Assembly (NCBI GenBank): GCA_004835665.1
Contig: RBKR01000001.1
Span: forward strand, 2,852,001-2,916,000
Length of the DNA stretch: 64,000 nucleotides
Direction of reading: 5' to 3'
Origin: Phoma sp. XZ068
Lineage: Eukaryota > Ascomycota > Dothideomycetes > Pleosporales > Didymellaceae
In this document: piece after piece, positions 49,073 to 60,486 of the stretch
Layout of the letters: every line of letters begins with the position of its first letter
Numbering within the stretch: position 1 is the stretch's first letter
The notes under the pieces: model-generated
Databases searched by the model: none
Seen by the model: the letters and a program-made list of their open reading frames with translations, nothing else
What the model was told of the DNA's origin: nothing
Program-made: the position numbers and the translations under genes

Positions 49073-49971
49073 CTACGAAGAATAATGTAGACTTCTCGCT
49101 CGCATGTCCAATAGCTTACATACTTCCTCACTCCTCTCATCCAGGTACTCCACAGCTTCCCTCTTCTTCCATCCACCTGTTGGTCCACATTCGAACACCT
49201 CTCCGCTGCAGTTGGTCTTCAATATGGCCTGGAAAGCATCCATCAGCCCAGCCATAGGCGTCAGTAGTTTCAGTGTTTCCAGCTTCTCGTAGAAAATGGG
49301 CGAACTGATGCTTGTCTGGACCACATTCGGCGCAACGGCATTGACAGTGATGCCTTCATCTACCAACAGCTTCCCGTAGCTGCGCGTCAAACCAACCAAG
49401 GCATGCTTCGCAGCTGTGTATATTGGTAGACTCGGCACACAGTACAAGCCGCATACACTTGCAACAAGTCCGATACGACCCAATATTCCCTCTTCGTCGC
49501 GCGTCTGCCGACGGAAATGCTGCACCGCTAGAGCTATCGTGTAGAGCACTCCAGTCAGATCGACGTCCAGAACAGACAAGTTCGGCTTCGTAAACTCTTG
49601 AGCCTTTGCTGCCGAGCTCTCCTCTGGGAATGGAAGCCACTGGCGCTCGCCAATACCTGCAATCGGCGCGACAAAGTTGATTCGTCCTCCGGCAGATGCT
49701 CGCCAGTATATCGCTCTCCGGAAAGCCGCTACTTGCGATTCCCAGGATGAAGTATCGCACTGTACAGAGCGGAGCTTGTCCGTGTCTTGCAGCTTGCTGA
49801 TGTCTCGATCAGCAACAAACACATACCAGCCGTCATTGAGTAGACGTGTAGCGAGGGCGAAACCAATGCCACTTGCACCGCCTTCATGCTTGAGTGAGAT
49901 AGATATTCAGTGTTGGGACTCTTGGATCACGAACCTGTGATGAATGCAGTCTTTGGGGTACTCTGCGCCAT
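49073..49971 (-). CDS. Short-chain dehydrogenase/reductase (SDR)
   Basis: A 37-nt first exon (49971-49935) and exon 49881-49073 around a 53-bp intron; 281 residues. The splice creates the cofactor loop 'TAFITGGASGIGFALATRL'. 'VADRD' follows the second strand, suggesting NAD preference through its Asp. The catalytic pair is in 'YTAAKHALVGLTRSYGKL' (YxxxK), with Ser in 'VASVCGLY'. The usual N-N-A-G motif reads A-P-I-A-G, so the structural Asn is missing, which is uncommon. The C-terminus is closest in style to fungal 15-hydroxyprostaglandin-dehydrogenase-like SDRs. Substrate unknown. Confidence 0.85.
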
Positions 49972-50649
49972 CTTGTAGCCGTGGTTACGTCTGTTATAAA
50001 TACCCAGTATCAAAGGATGCTTTACGGACCATCGCCGTTTGAATTGCTGTTGATGGCCTTTTATATCTGACCATGCTTACGAGGTAACTTCCCCGCAGCC
50101 GGGTCCAAAGGAGATGCAGAGCTGCGGGGTATAGCTTAGGCATACAAGATCAAGTTACGATCACCATCAATCGCCTATAGATTAAAGCAGTTGTGTACAT
50201 GATTTTGTACTTAGTCAGGATTAGAAGCAGAGAGTATGAGATCGTGGTTCGAGGAATGAGAAGCATGACGTCATCTTTGAAGCCATAATATGCGACTGCG
50301 ATTGCAGACTATTGAATGCAGCGATGGCGTTTACTACAATAGCAAATCTACTGAAGGCTTACTGCAGATTTCAAAGGAATTGAACTATGCAGGTATGACG
50401 AAATTGGTTGTTGCGTAGCCTGTGGTGGACCAAAACGTTGAAGCGTGTCCCGCGACTTCCGATCATTCGACATTTCACAACCTCATACGGTGGACTGAAC
50501 ACGACACAGTTCCTACTTAAGAACAGCAGCGCATTGGGATAGCGTTACTAGAGGTTGTTTCGACCAGAGATTTCGAAATTCCAACTCAGGGAAGCCACAA
50601 ATACTGCGTTCTGACTGCCCCAAAGTCAAACGTCATTGATCCTACCACC
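49972..50649. promoter_or_regulatory. Divergent intergenic, SDR / acetate kinase
   Basis: A 678-bp gap between divergent starts. No gene or specific element was supported. Confidence 0.3.
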
Positions 50650-51909
50650 ATGCCAGAGATAATACTATCGATCAACGCAGGCTCGTCCAGCGTCAAAATC
50701 TCCGTTTACAAAACTCCAGAGGATGGCGCCGATGTGCCCCACCAGCTTGCAGAAGCCTCAGTCGACGGCCTCACCGCACCTCCAGCCAAGCTCAAATACT
50801 CACGCGGCAACGAAGCAATCAAGGGCAAAGAGCTAGAAGGAATTTCCTCTCAAAAGGACGCTTTCAACTATATACTGGATCACTTGACAAAGGACCAAGG
50901 TCTTCCCGAGTTGAACAATAAGGAGGACATCCACTTCACGTGCCATCGTGTAGTCCACGGCGGCGACTACCCCCGATCCCAGGTCATCGACAAAGAAACA
51001 TATCACCACATTGAAGAGCTCAGCGACCTGGCGCCCCTGCACAATGCCCCTGCGCTTAGCATCGTACGCGCAGTCGCCGACATCTTGCCTCATGCGAAGA
51101 ACATCGCGTACTTTGATTCGGCGTTCCACAACACGCTCCCAGAGCACGTGTGCACTTATCCCATCGACCAGGATGTCGCGAAGAAGAACAAACTACGCAA
51201 GTATGGGTTCCATGGTATATCGTACTCGTTCATCGTGCACGCCGTGTCGACGTATCTGAAGAAGCCTGCCGAAGAAGTCAACATCATTGCGCTCCACCTG
51301 GGCTCCGGCGCAAGCGCGTGCTGTATCCAGGGCGGCAAGAGCATCGACACATCTATGGGACTTACGCCTCTCGCTGGCTTGCCTGGTGCAACGAGATCGG
51401 GTAGCATTGATCCTAGTCTGATGTTTCACTTCACGCACAGTGCCGGAAAACCGAGTCATAGTTCGGGTACGCACATGCACATTACACAGGCAGAAGAGAT
51501 TCTGAATAAGAAGAGTGGGTGGCAGGCTCTCACTGGGACTACAGACTTTGGCAAGATTAGCGCGAGTGATCGACATGAGGATCAGTTGGCATTTGCTATT
51601 TTTGTGGATCGCATTGAGAATTATGTCGCTCCTTACTTCACAAAGCTTGATGGGAAGGTTGATGCGCTGGTGTTTGCTGGTGGCATTGGCGAGAAGGGTG
51701 ACCGACTGAGGAAGGAAGTTGTGAGGGGCGTGAAATGCCTTGGCTTCGAGATTGATGACGAGAAGAACGAGCAGTCAGTGGAGGACGTAGTGACGGACAT
51801 CAGTGGTAAAAATTCGAGACATAAGACATTGGTGGTTCAGACAGATGAACAACTTGAAATGGCAAGAGGGGTTTTAGTTGACAAAGATCGATTCGTTGGC
51901 AAGAAGTAA
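50650..51909 (+). CDS. ackA: Acetate kinase
   Basis: A single exon of 419 residues. ASKHA-fold landmarks: 'ILSINAGSSSVKISVY', 'HFTCHRVVHGGDYPRS', catalytic Asp in 'AYFDSAFHNTLPEH', 'IIALHLGSGASACCIQGGKS', catalytic Arg in 'PGATRSGSIDPSLM', and the adenosine-site 'LVFAGGIGEKGDRLRKEV'. It interconverts acetate plus ATP with acetyl phosphate plus ADP. In fungi it is usually paired with phosphoketolase, which generates or consumes acetyl phosphate; no such gene is in this window. Length is typical for fungal AckA. No targeting sequence, so cytosolic. Confidence 0.95.
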   Translation: MPEIILSINAGSSSVKISVYKTPEDGADVPHQLAEASVDGLTAPPAKLKYSRGNEAIKGKELEGISSQKDAFNYILDHLTKDQGLPELNNKEDIHFTCHRVVHGGDYPRSQVIDKETYHHIEELSDLAPLHNAPALSIVRAVADILPHAKNIAYFDSAFHNTLPEHVCTYPIDQDVAKKNKLRKYGFHGISYSFIVHAVSTYLKKPAEEVNIIALHLGSGASACCIQGGKSIDTSMGLTPLAGLPGATRSGSIDPSLMFHFTHSAGKPSHSSGTHMHITQAEEILNKKSGWQALTGTTDFGKISASDRHEDQLAFAIFVDRIENYVAPYFTKLDGKVDALVFAGGIGEKGDRLRKEVVRGVKCLGFEIDDEKNEQSVEDVVTDISGKNSRHKTLVVQTDEQLEMARGVLVDKDRFVGKK

Positions 51910-52020
51910 TAGAAGTAGGATTCGATGAGAAGCCTGAATTCGGAATCAATCGGGGGTCGGCCTTGATAGTATTGTTGTAAATATTGTATACATTTCTGAG
52001 AATGCGTCAAATGAATGTTT

Positions 52021-53015
52021 TCATATCTTGCAAAGAGTCTGAAGCGACTCCTTGGTGCTCGCCGACGTGTCCTTGACCACTTTAATGATCTGTTTGAATC
52101 TGATATTTGTTAGTGTACTCAAGTTGTGGTTCGTCTTGATATAAACTTCACTCACTCTGGTGTCCCTGCATCTCCAACCGCCTCATAAATGAAGCTTTCG
52201 CTTGTTGTCACAATAGCACCCTCGTGTCTCAGCCTAGCCAGAGCAATAGGTACCTCTTCCTTGTTACAGCTGCTGACGCCGTCGGCGATGACATACACCT
52301 TGTGGCCTGCTCGGAGAAGATCGATGGTGGTTTGTGTGACGCAGATGTGGCTCTCGATGCCTACAATGATTGCGGAAATGGGCCCGTTTGCGCGCAGCGG
52401 ATCGAGGGCCTTCTGGACTTCTGGAGTACTACAGAGGATTAGTAACCGAATACCACAGCTCAGAGATACATGTACGTACATCATGGAAAAGAGTGTCTTG
52501 TCTGTGTGGACGAGGGTTTGCACGCCCTCTGGCGCATCCAGCTGGAGTTCAGGACATGTCTCCCCAAGTCGAGCCTTGTTCTGTGTAGTTGCAAAGACGG
52601 GTATGTTCAAGATCTTGCCTGAGTAACGTCGTCAGCGATGAAGTGTAACTGGCGGGCGTGTAAACGTGGTAAAGCTCCATGGATGGTCTGATGCATGGTC
52701 GGATGGAAACGTACTGGCTCTGAGGAGCTTCTGTGTGGTTGCTACGACTTTTGGGAACTCATGGATTGCGGGCCGGAACTTTTCCTGCAGATCACAAACA
52801 CTGGGCAAGCCATCAGCAGGGTATGGGACCTGGATGGTGGGATGCATACAATAGAGCGGGGTTGGCTGTATCTCAGTCAGCCATGGTAAGAAGAAGTTAC
52901 AATCAGATTGCTCACCAATGCGTTGCTGTACCATTGTGGAGGTCAGCGATCTGCGAGTAGTATAATTGATGTTTTTGTACAACTGCAAGACGCCTCGCTG
53001 CAGAGGGCGCAACAT
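52021..53015 (-). CDS. Isochorismatase-family cysteine hydrolase
   Basis: Six exons: 53015-52916, 52871-52850, 52800-52715, 52618-52480, 52428-52156 and 52099-52021; 232 residues. One exon is only 22 nt. The triad of this fold is visible: Asp in 'LFVCDLQEKFRPAI', Lys in 'LVHTDKTLFSM', Cys in 'GIESHICVTQT'. The family includes animal ISOC1/ISOC2 and amidase-like hydrolases, so the natural substrate is unknown and true isochorismate hydrolysis is not implied. Translation from 53015 adds an Arg-rich, acid-free leader ('MLRPLQRGVLQLYKNI') before a second Met at 52934, where family members usually start, so mitochondrial and cytosolic forms are possible. Confidence 0.87.
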
Positions 53016-54287
53016 GGTGAGCTCTAGCAAGTTCCTTCTGTATCCGGAGTAGTGAGGAGCCTCGGCAAAAGAAAGTGTAGTCCGAGCGCTCACAGGCCAG
53101 CCGGGTGCTTGGAAACAGACCCGCTGCGAGCGATTGCGCTCAGATTGCGCCAATCTATCGCCAAGTGTTGAGCCAGCGACGTCATGCTGATTGGCGAGTG
53201 AGACACGCAGAGTGCCTGGTGCGGCTAGATGTCGAGGGCCAACGGAACAGCGGTAACAACGGGTGCGGCTTCAGCACAGCAATGTCCCTGCAGCAGCTCG
53301 GCCATGTGTGAGGCGGCGGTCTGACTGCTCCTCAGTCATGGCGCTGAGAAGTGTGGAGGCTGTCAATTTACTCCGAAACGGCAATGGCTGCACGGCCGTG
53401 TGGGCTCATATAAGACAGACGTGCTCAGCTGTCATCGTGTTCTGGCTGGTCAGTCAGCACGTCTAATTCGGAGCGTCATCCAGCGCAGCACGCAGAGATG
53501 CAGGTGCGGCTGTTGAAAGATGACGGGCAATATTGGCTGATGTCGCGGTGAAGGGCCAGGGTGGGCGGCAGGTCATGTGAGCAGGGAACAATGTGCTGTG
53601 CGGTGCTATGGGAAATCAGCCCCTTGGTGGAGGCTGCGAGGCATGGTATTGCTGGTGGCGAGCACCAAGGGGCAGATCAAACGGCGAGCGGGCACGTCGG
53701 TGCGCTGTTCGCTCGTTGGCAGCCGTGCCCACAGGGCCCGGCAGCGAATGTGAATAGATTACTCCGGTCTGAAAGGCGCCCCTAGACGGCTCTTGGGAGT
53801 GGAGGCAGCGGCGACTGGCAGCCCATCTGGTGCTAGCTGGAGAAGCGAGCGCGGGCGCTGTGGCCGCGTCTTTGGCCAATTCCATAGTGCACAACCTGCC
53901 CTTTACGCACTGACCCGCCCTTTACGCACTGCGCGCGCTCTCTCTTCTCTCCACGGCCGTACTCGTGCTCCCCACTGACGCCGCTGCACTCGCTCGAGCA
54001 GCACCACCGCCGCCTGCCCACACTGCACCTGCCCCTGCCGCCTCCCTCCCAGCCGCTCGCGCGCACAGCTGAAGTGCAGCACTGCACCCCACGCCTCGAC
54101 CGCCGCGCCCTTGCCCTTGCCCTCGCCCACCACCGCCGGCATCGTGTCTCCGCACTACAGTCCGCCTCCAGAGCGGGCCGAGCCTCGTTCGCTGAAGAAG
54201 AAGCCCTTCGTCAAGACGGCGCTCACGCGTCAGCAGCTCGATGGGCCGAGGGAGCAGGCGTCCAGCGTGCACACCAGCGCGCCTAAC
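53016..54287. promoter_or_regulatory. Divergent intergenic with pyrimidine-rich leader
   Basis: 1272 bp between divergent genes. From about 53930 it is rich in C and CT runs, as in long 5' leaders of fungal regulatory genes. From about 54111 the frame is continuous with the next gene and looks coding (see next entry), although no ATG precedes it. Confidence 0.4.
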
Positions 54288-57200
54288 ATGACACCAAATG
54301 ATGTGCGGAATGGCAACTCGACAGCGGGCAAACGTGACGATGCCACGAGCACGCCTCAGCGCCTCCAGCGCCCGTCCATTGTGTCGCAGCACTCCAACTC
54401 GGTGCCCTCGACGCCCCTGCAGCTTGCCCGCAAGTACGAGTCGCGCTCGCGCTCCCCCTCCCCCAACAGCGGCCTGGGCAGCCACTCGCCGCGCTCTGTG
54501 TCGTCCGAGGCGAACAGCACCATGCCGACCCTGCGCCTCGGGCGGCCCTTCAAGTGCAAGTACGAGACAAATGTCGGCTCGTTGGGCCGGCGACGAATGC
54601 CGTACGAGTCGTCGGATATTCTTGACAGGGTGAAAGAGGAGCCGAAGAAGACATTGAACCCTCACGAAGACGACAAGCTCAGTGGCGACATGCGCGAACT
54701 GTACGACCGGTTACAGCCGAGCCTAGACAACACCCACAAGCGTGACCGTTTTGTCCAAAAGGTCCAGCATATACTCGAGGCTGAGTTTCCTGGCAATTTG
54801 TCCAAGGTGCATGTTTTTGGGTCTTCAGGCAATATGCTGTATACGACTGACAGCGATGGTGAGTCTACGGCATTATTCTGTCCGGACCCCTTTTGAATCT
54901 GTGCTCACAACCCCGACAGTCGACATCTGCATACAAACACCCATGACCTCGCTGGAAGAGATGCACCCGCTCGCCGAGGCTCTCGATAAATGTATGCACA
55001 CCTCAACGTTGCACATGCAGTTTGCTGACATATGCCGTAGATGGCATGGAACGCGTAGTCTGCATACCACAGGCCAAGGTCCGAATAGTCAAAGTATGGG
55101 ATCCTGAATTGGGGCTTGCCTGCGACATGAACGTGAATAATGTCGCTGCTCTTGAGAACACGCGCATGATCAGAACGTACATTCAGATCGACGAACGTGT
55201 ACGACCTCTGGCCATGATCATCAAACACTGGACGAAACAACGCCTACTCAACGATGCTGGAATTGGCGGAACCATCAGCTCGTATACCTGGATCTGCTTG
55301 ATCATCAATTTTCTTCAGACTCGAAATCCGCCGATCCTCCCTGCTTTACACAACCTCCCTTTTCGAGAGGTTGATCGAATGACGGGCCAGCCATCGCATT
55401 CTGGCTTTGCTGATGACGTTGAAAAACTTCGCGGTTTTGGCGACGCGAACAAAGAAAGCGTGGGCCAGCTGCTATTTCATTTTTTCCGGCTCTACGGACA
55501 CGAGGTGGATTACGAGAAAGAGGCTATATCAGTTCGACAGGGGAAACGCATTCCAAGAGAAGAAAAGGGCTGGCATCCAGGAGGTGGACAAAAGGAAGGC
55601 ACGAATCGACTCTGCGTGGAGGAGCCGTTTAATATCGAGCGCAACCTTGGTAATTCAGCTGATGACTATGCTTGGCGCGGGCTACATCTGGAGATCCGAC
55701 GAGCGTTTGACCTGCTAGCGGCTGGACAGCAGCTTGACAAAGCGTGCGAGCAGTTCCAATTCCCTGTGGAAGGGAAACCCAACCCTCTTCTTTTCCAAAA
55801 GCCGACTTCAAAAAAGGCCACCCTTACCTCCAGTGTCCCCATTCGAAGCGGTCGAGGGGGGTCGAATCATCGAGGTGGAAGAGGTGGATTCAATATCAAA
55901 GGGCAGCACAACAATGGCGGCCGAAGATCGTCTGGCAGCCAGCCTTTCGCTCAAGGGCGTCCGCCTTTCTTGCACAGTCCACCGATTCACCATGGTTCTG
56001 GCCAGGAATACTTTACGATTCCTCGAGGCATCCATGATCAGCTCCACGATCAGTTGTATCAGCAATATCAGATGCTCGAGATGCAGTCGAATTCCTTACG
56101 CGCTCAACTAGCTGCACAACAGCATGCTCAGCAAGCGCACCGTGCAGCACAGATGCATGCGCATGCGGTTGCACAAGCACAAGCGCAACATTACCTTCCC
56201 AATGGCTCGAATGGATCTCCACAGAAATCGCCATACGCCAACGGAAGATCAAGCCCTAGACTGCCTGAACTCGGCATTCCGCAAAACGGTCTGCCGCAAG
56301 GATTCCTTTATCAGTATCCCGGGTTCTTCACAGCGCAACATCCGGGTGCGACGCCTCAAGATTCAGTGCGGACAAATCCTTCTTCTCCGTCATTAAGCAG
56401 CAGTATGCCTGGTGCACGTCGAGTTATCCACCGCGCTTCAAATGCTAGCGATACAAGCATCAACCGCTCGCAGTCGCAGCCTGCCCGTGGACTGCCACAG
56501 CAACCTGTATTGGCCAGCTATCCTCCTATGCCGCAGTTCTACGATCCTGCCGCATTCATCGGATACCCTGTTGCACGCTCATCGCAAGATACACCAGAAA
56601 CGCAATCGACCTCGGACACGCAATCGAGTCCTCCTTCAGACAGTACTGAACCTGCAAGCTCAGCACTTTCCAGTACCCCAAAGGAGTACGTGGGCTACTT
56701 TGTCGCGGATCAGTCTCCAGTACGGTCGCTTCAAGATTATGCTGTTGGTGCGATACCATCCTTCAGCGAACTGGCACAGCGAAAGAAGCGAGTATCGCAA
56801 GAGATCACGCAGCCACTTCTCAACACTGCCCTACGGCGAGTGTCTCGTTCGCCTTCTCCCCTCCGCGGGCATGTCCGTAACGACTCAATCGGACCATCTG
56901 CACCTCTGCCAATCAATGAGCAACGCAAAGCTCGCGTAGATTCTGTTCGACCTCGGTCAGATCTAGGACCTGTGATTGTCAACGGCTCCTTTCCAACACC
57001 ACCTCGCGATCAAATGAGGAACGAAGTGGCAGAGATCATCCCAGCAATGGACAACCTTGGCTCTTCAGCCATTGGTGTGTACGCCAGTCAACCAAGCCTG
57101 CAGCAGAGTACACAACAGCAAATCAGAGATCTCCAAGCCCGACAGCAACTCGTACTTGAGGAGATGCAAAGACAAAGTGCAGCAAACATGATAAGCAGCC

Positions 57201-57817
57201 CAATCATGAACGGATCTACGAAGGGGACCTCGCCGGTTGAGGTCGACGGCCTAGCGCGCGTGCCTAGCGAGGATCGACTGCTTTTTCCAGACATATCAGA
57301 CGATATTATGAACTACGATGCCAAGAAGGATCGGCAAACGCACATCGAGGATGTATCTCCAAAGCGAGATCTTCCTCCATGGCGAGCTACCGCGCTGCCG
57401 AACGGCCTTTCATCGTTGGATACAGCAAATGCGCCTCGTGCTCCACCTCAGGAAATCAAGACTGCCAACCTACCACTGCTTTCGCCGGTATTTGAGAAGC
57501 GCACGCCTTCACCAAATGCCAACAGGCAATCAGACAATAATAAGACGGTGAACGGTACTAAAAGCCATAGTAAGGAGCACCATCAGCAAAGCCGTCGAGC
57601 ATCACTACCTAAGCAATCAACGCCTAACAAAGATCATGGTCGTGGCGGCCAGAACAGGTCAGGTGAGAAGGGTCAGAAGTCCGGGTCAACAACTAACAGT
57701 GCTGGCCCGTGGCAAAATCCGCCAAGAAGGAAGAAGAACAACCGGAAGAAGATAACGGAGCAAAAGTTGACAGGCGAACCATTACCTACAAACATTTCGG
57801 AGCGCAAGGGTGGGTAG
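54288..57817 (+). CDS. Cid1-type non-canonical poly(A)/poly(U) polymerase
   Basis: Exons 54288-54858, 54920-54991 and 55041-57817; 1139 residues from the first in-frame ATG. A disordered Ser/Pro-rich N-terminus precedes the nucleotidyltransferase core: 'VHVFGSSGNMLYTTDSDVDI' built across the first splice, with the metal-binding Asp pair, then 'ACDMNVNNVAALENT'. The PAP-associated domain follows ('SSYTWICLIINFLQTRNPPI', 'VGQLLFHFFRLYG', 'EEPFNIERNLGNSADDYAWR'). The last ~600 residues are low-complexity with RGG-like repeats, His/Gln-rich stretches and a Lys-rich tail. It probably adds nucleotides to RNA 3' ends in the cytoplasm. Coding-like sequence continues upstream of 54288 to at least 54111 without ATG, so the true start is uncertain. 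Confidence 0.87.
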
Positions 57818-59362
57818 CTGATAGGTTGTCAGCATTACTGAATTTGTGGATCACAATCGTATGTGGTTTCTTACGATAGGGCTCCGTAGGGGATCAAACA
57901 CCACACCGACTGGGGTGGAAAGGGCAAACGGACGGCTGACGTTGACGCCATGACCTCAGATTACGCTCTACTACAGCACGCCCATTCACGTAGAGACCAC
58001 GCCTACAGGAGCGAGGCGCGCCGCATGCCGCCAATGCCAACACAACCAAAAAGCACGCCGGCACCACGACCTTTCGAAGGTCAAAGTTTGACAGGAAGAT
58101 GTGGGATCCAGAGGGCGATGTTTCTTATTACAGTTTTATGTAGTCCTGGCCAGTATCAGGACTGAATGCCTTTGATTTCAACGGTCGGCGTACACAATCT
58201 GCTCATTTTCACACACGCATGCTCATTTGGTTTTCGGCATTATCTGGAGTTTTATCGCATGTTGCCATATTTCGTCCGGTGCTTGGGGTCTTTGGTCAAT
58301 ACATGAGCGTTTCCTGTCGCATTTGTCCTGGGTTGGAAGGAAATGGTACTATCATGGGCTGGCTCTCTCTGATTTTATGACGGAAGGCGGTGTATAGATA
58401 AAAGAACTACGATGAGACGGTGTTACAACGACGCAAAGTGTACGAGGCGCATGACCTCCCGCCATCGAGTAGAAAGAATAAGAAAATTGTTAAATGCAAG
58501 GAAGCTGTCCGACTTTGAATAGGTTGGCCAATCTGTGGATACGAGGGTTGCAAGGAATGCACACTAGCGGTTTGACGCGGAAGTCGGCGCTGACCAAAAT
58601 TGCCTACTCCTGCACGATGATTGACGAGCACAAGACTTCTGTCCATACTCACAAGCCACTCTCATACGCCACACTTTACGCCTCAATTCTGGGTGTTTAG
58701 ATGTTACTCAGTAGTGATTTCATGCGCGATTTGGGGCTACGATCAAGCCTTCGCCATCAGCCTCGTATTCAGCTACGAAATGCTTACGACGCCACTGCAC
58801 AACGACATCATTTCGAACGTCGACCACGGCCACAGTTGTGGCACAGACGGCACTAACGCAGCTGACATGCGCTGTCATTCACTGCCAAGCGGGTAAACGG
58901 AGCTTGGTGAAGCTTATGCCTTGATTTGGTGAGGCATTTTGACGCGCTAAAAGGCTTGTATGCTTAGTTTGATTATCAACCCTTGTCAGCTCAAAGGACC
59001 GGGACGCAAGATGCGTGATAGCTAGCCACAGCAGGCCAATGACATGCCACAGTTGCAAACCTGGATCAGCTCAGCCACGCCAGACGCTTTGGATTGATTG
59101 CGCCTGGGTCACAAACCTGATGGACGAGTCTGGCGAGGGCATAATACGGGGTATAGGCGGTGCAACCGCTGCTCTGAGCCAATCCCACGGCTTCTTTGTG
59201 GCTGGCCTCGAGGCTAAGGACGCAAGCCTCGGGGGTTCAAGGTCGTGCAGCTGCGTTTGGTATGCACACGCAGCTGGAGCTGGCAACCGTGACGAAGGTC
59301 TGGTCATGGCTTTACCTGCTCTTGGTGTGCTGTCACCAGTGCCTAGTGCCCCGAGCCACGGG

Positions 59363-59369
59363 TATAAAT
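59363..59369 (+). promoter_or_regulatory. TATA box of the Cys-rich peptide gene
   Basis: TATAAAT lies 221 bp upstream of the ATG at 59584, followed by a pyrimidine-rich stretch typical of fungal transcription starts. After removal of the 56-bp leader intron this gives a 5' UTR of normal length. Confidence 0.6.
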
Positions 59370-59497
59370 CCCTCGCGCTCGTAGCTACCACCTGATTCCG
59401 GTTCATCCCAGCTCTCCTCGTCCTTTCCAAACTCGAATCTAAACACTCACCACAACGTTACACCTATCCACGTGTCAGTCTACCTTTCAAACACACA

Positions 59498-59553
59498 GTA
59501 AGTCGCAACACAAACATCTTGAAAGCAGCATCACTTACCTTTGCCTTCTTCAG
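59498..59553 (+). other. 5'-UTR intron of the Cys-rich peptide gene
   Basis: GTAAGT donor, TCACTTAC branch-like site and TTCTTCAG acceptor span 56 bp, just upstream of the ATG. All three signals are near consensus. This supports that the tiny downstream frame is a real transcribed gene. Confidence 0.6.
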
Positions 59554-59583
59554 ATCTCAAGTTTACCGACGAACCCTACCAAA

Positions 59584-59700
59584 ATGCCTGCTAGCACCGC
59601 CTCCTCCATCTCTACTATCGTCAAGCCTAAGCCCATGGGCTGCGGAGAGTCCTGCGACTGCTGCGGCTGCGACGAATCTTGCTGGTGCACCGTTATGTAA
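59584..59700 (+). CDS. Metallothionein-like Cys-rich peptide, 38 aa
   Basis: A 38-residue peptide starting MPASTASSISTIVKPKP, then a Cys cluster 'MGCGESCDCCGCDESCWC' and ending T-V-M. Seven of the last 19 residues are Cys, arranged as C-x3-C-x-C-C-x-C-x3-C-x-C, the C-x-C and C-C spacing typical of metallothioneins that bind Cu(I), Zn or Cd. Small fungal metallothioneins of 25-50 residues with seven Cys are known, for example the Neurospora and Agaricus copper type. The N-terminal 17-residue Ser/Thr/Lys head is unlike those. A TATA box, 5'-UTR intron and isolated position support a strongly transcribed stand-alone gene. Metal specificity cannot be read from sequence. Confidence 0.75.
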   Translation: MPASTASSISTIVKPKPMGCGESCDCCGCDESCWCTVM

Positions 59701-60486
59701 ATCGTCGATATTGAAGATACCACATGAGAACCGATGAGGCCATGGAAGATTAGTAGGAGTTGTAGGAATAACGAAATCAAGTCAATGCAACAAGCACTCA
59801 GTGTTCGGAACCAATGTGTTTGACTCTTATCATCCACCGTTATTGCTAAATGCTGTGCAGAGATGAACTTCGAGTCACACAATTCAGCAAGGGCCTGCCT
59901 ATTTGTCAATCCTATCATTCATGCTCAAGACATCCTAACGCCTACAAGCAGTCGCCATCACTTATACACAATTGGATGAACGAATCTGAGTATGGAAGTT
60001 ACTGACATAATACCGTGCTGGGTTTGCGATTTCTATCTAATAGCCTACTCGATCAAGGCGATTCAGGTCATCAACGTATACTATACTGAGTAACTAAGAT
60101 CTTGAACCTAGCGCCGGACTGCCGTCTCAAGGAGATTCTGCACCAAAGCGCGTTGGTAGGCTAGGTTGAAGGTAATAGATCACTGCGACATCATTACTTC
60201 ATGGATTTATCGAGACTGCTAATGTCAACGCCAGCACATCAATCCTTCCTCAGTCTAGTCATGATGTTTCTTACTTTCATCATTGAAAGTACTATGAACG
60301 ACACGGAAAGGCTACCAACTAACTATGGGCTGATATGAGCCGCGCTTCTCTGCTATTATTTGTATATCTTACTTCCCCACACTTTGTTTGGCGCAAGGTT
60401 TACATTTGGATTTCTTTCTTGAGAGCAAGTGTGCAGTCGGTGGGTTGGTGAACCATGATCTCATAAGATGATCCCAATCAACCCTC
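59701..60486. other. Convergent intergenic, 786 bp
   Basis: 3' flanks of the Cys-rich peptide gene and of the Rossmann-fold gene. Nothing further supported. Confidence 0.4.

Larger units (their letters stand above)
57818..59583. other. Long intergenic region, 1.8 kb
   Basis: No protein gene, tRNA or repeat could be supported in most of it. The last ~220 bp is the promoter and 5' leader of the Cys-rich peptide gene, with a TATA box and a leader intron listed separately. A GCCAAT-type box is at about 59178. Confidence 0.45.
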
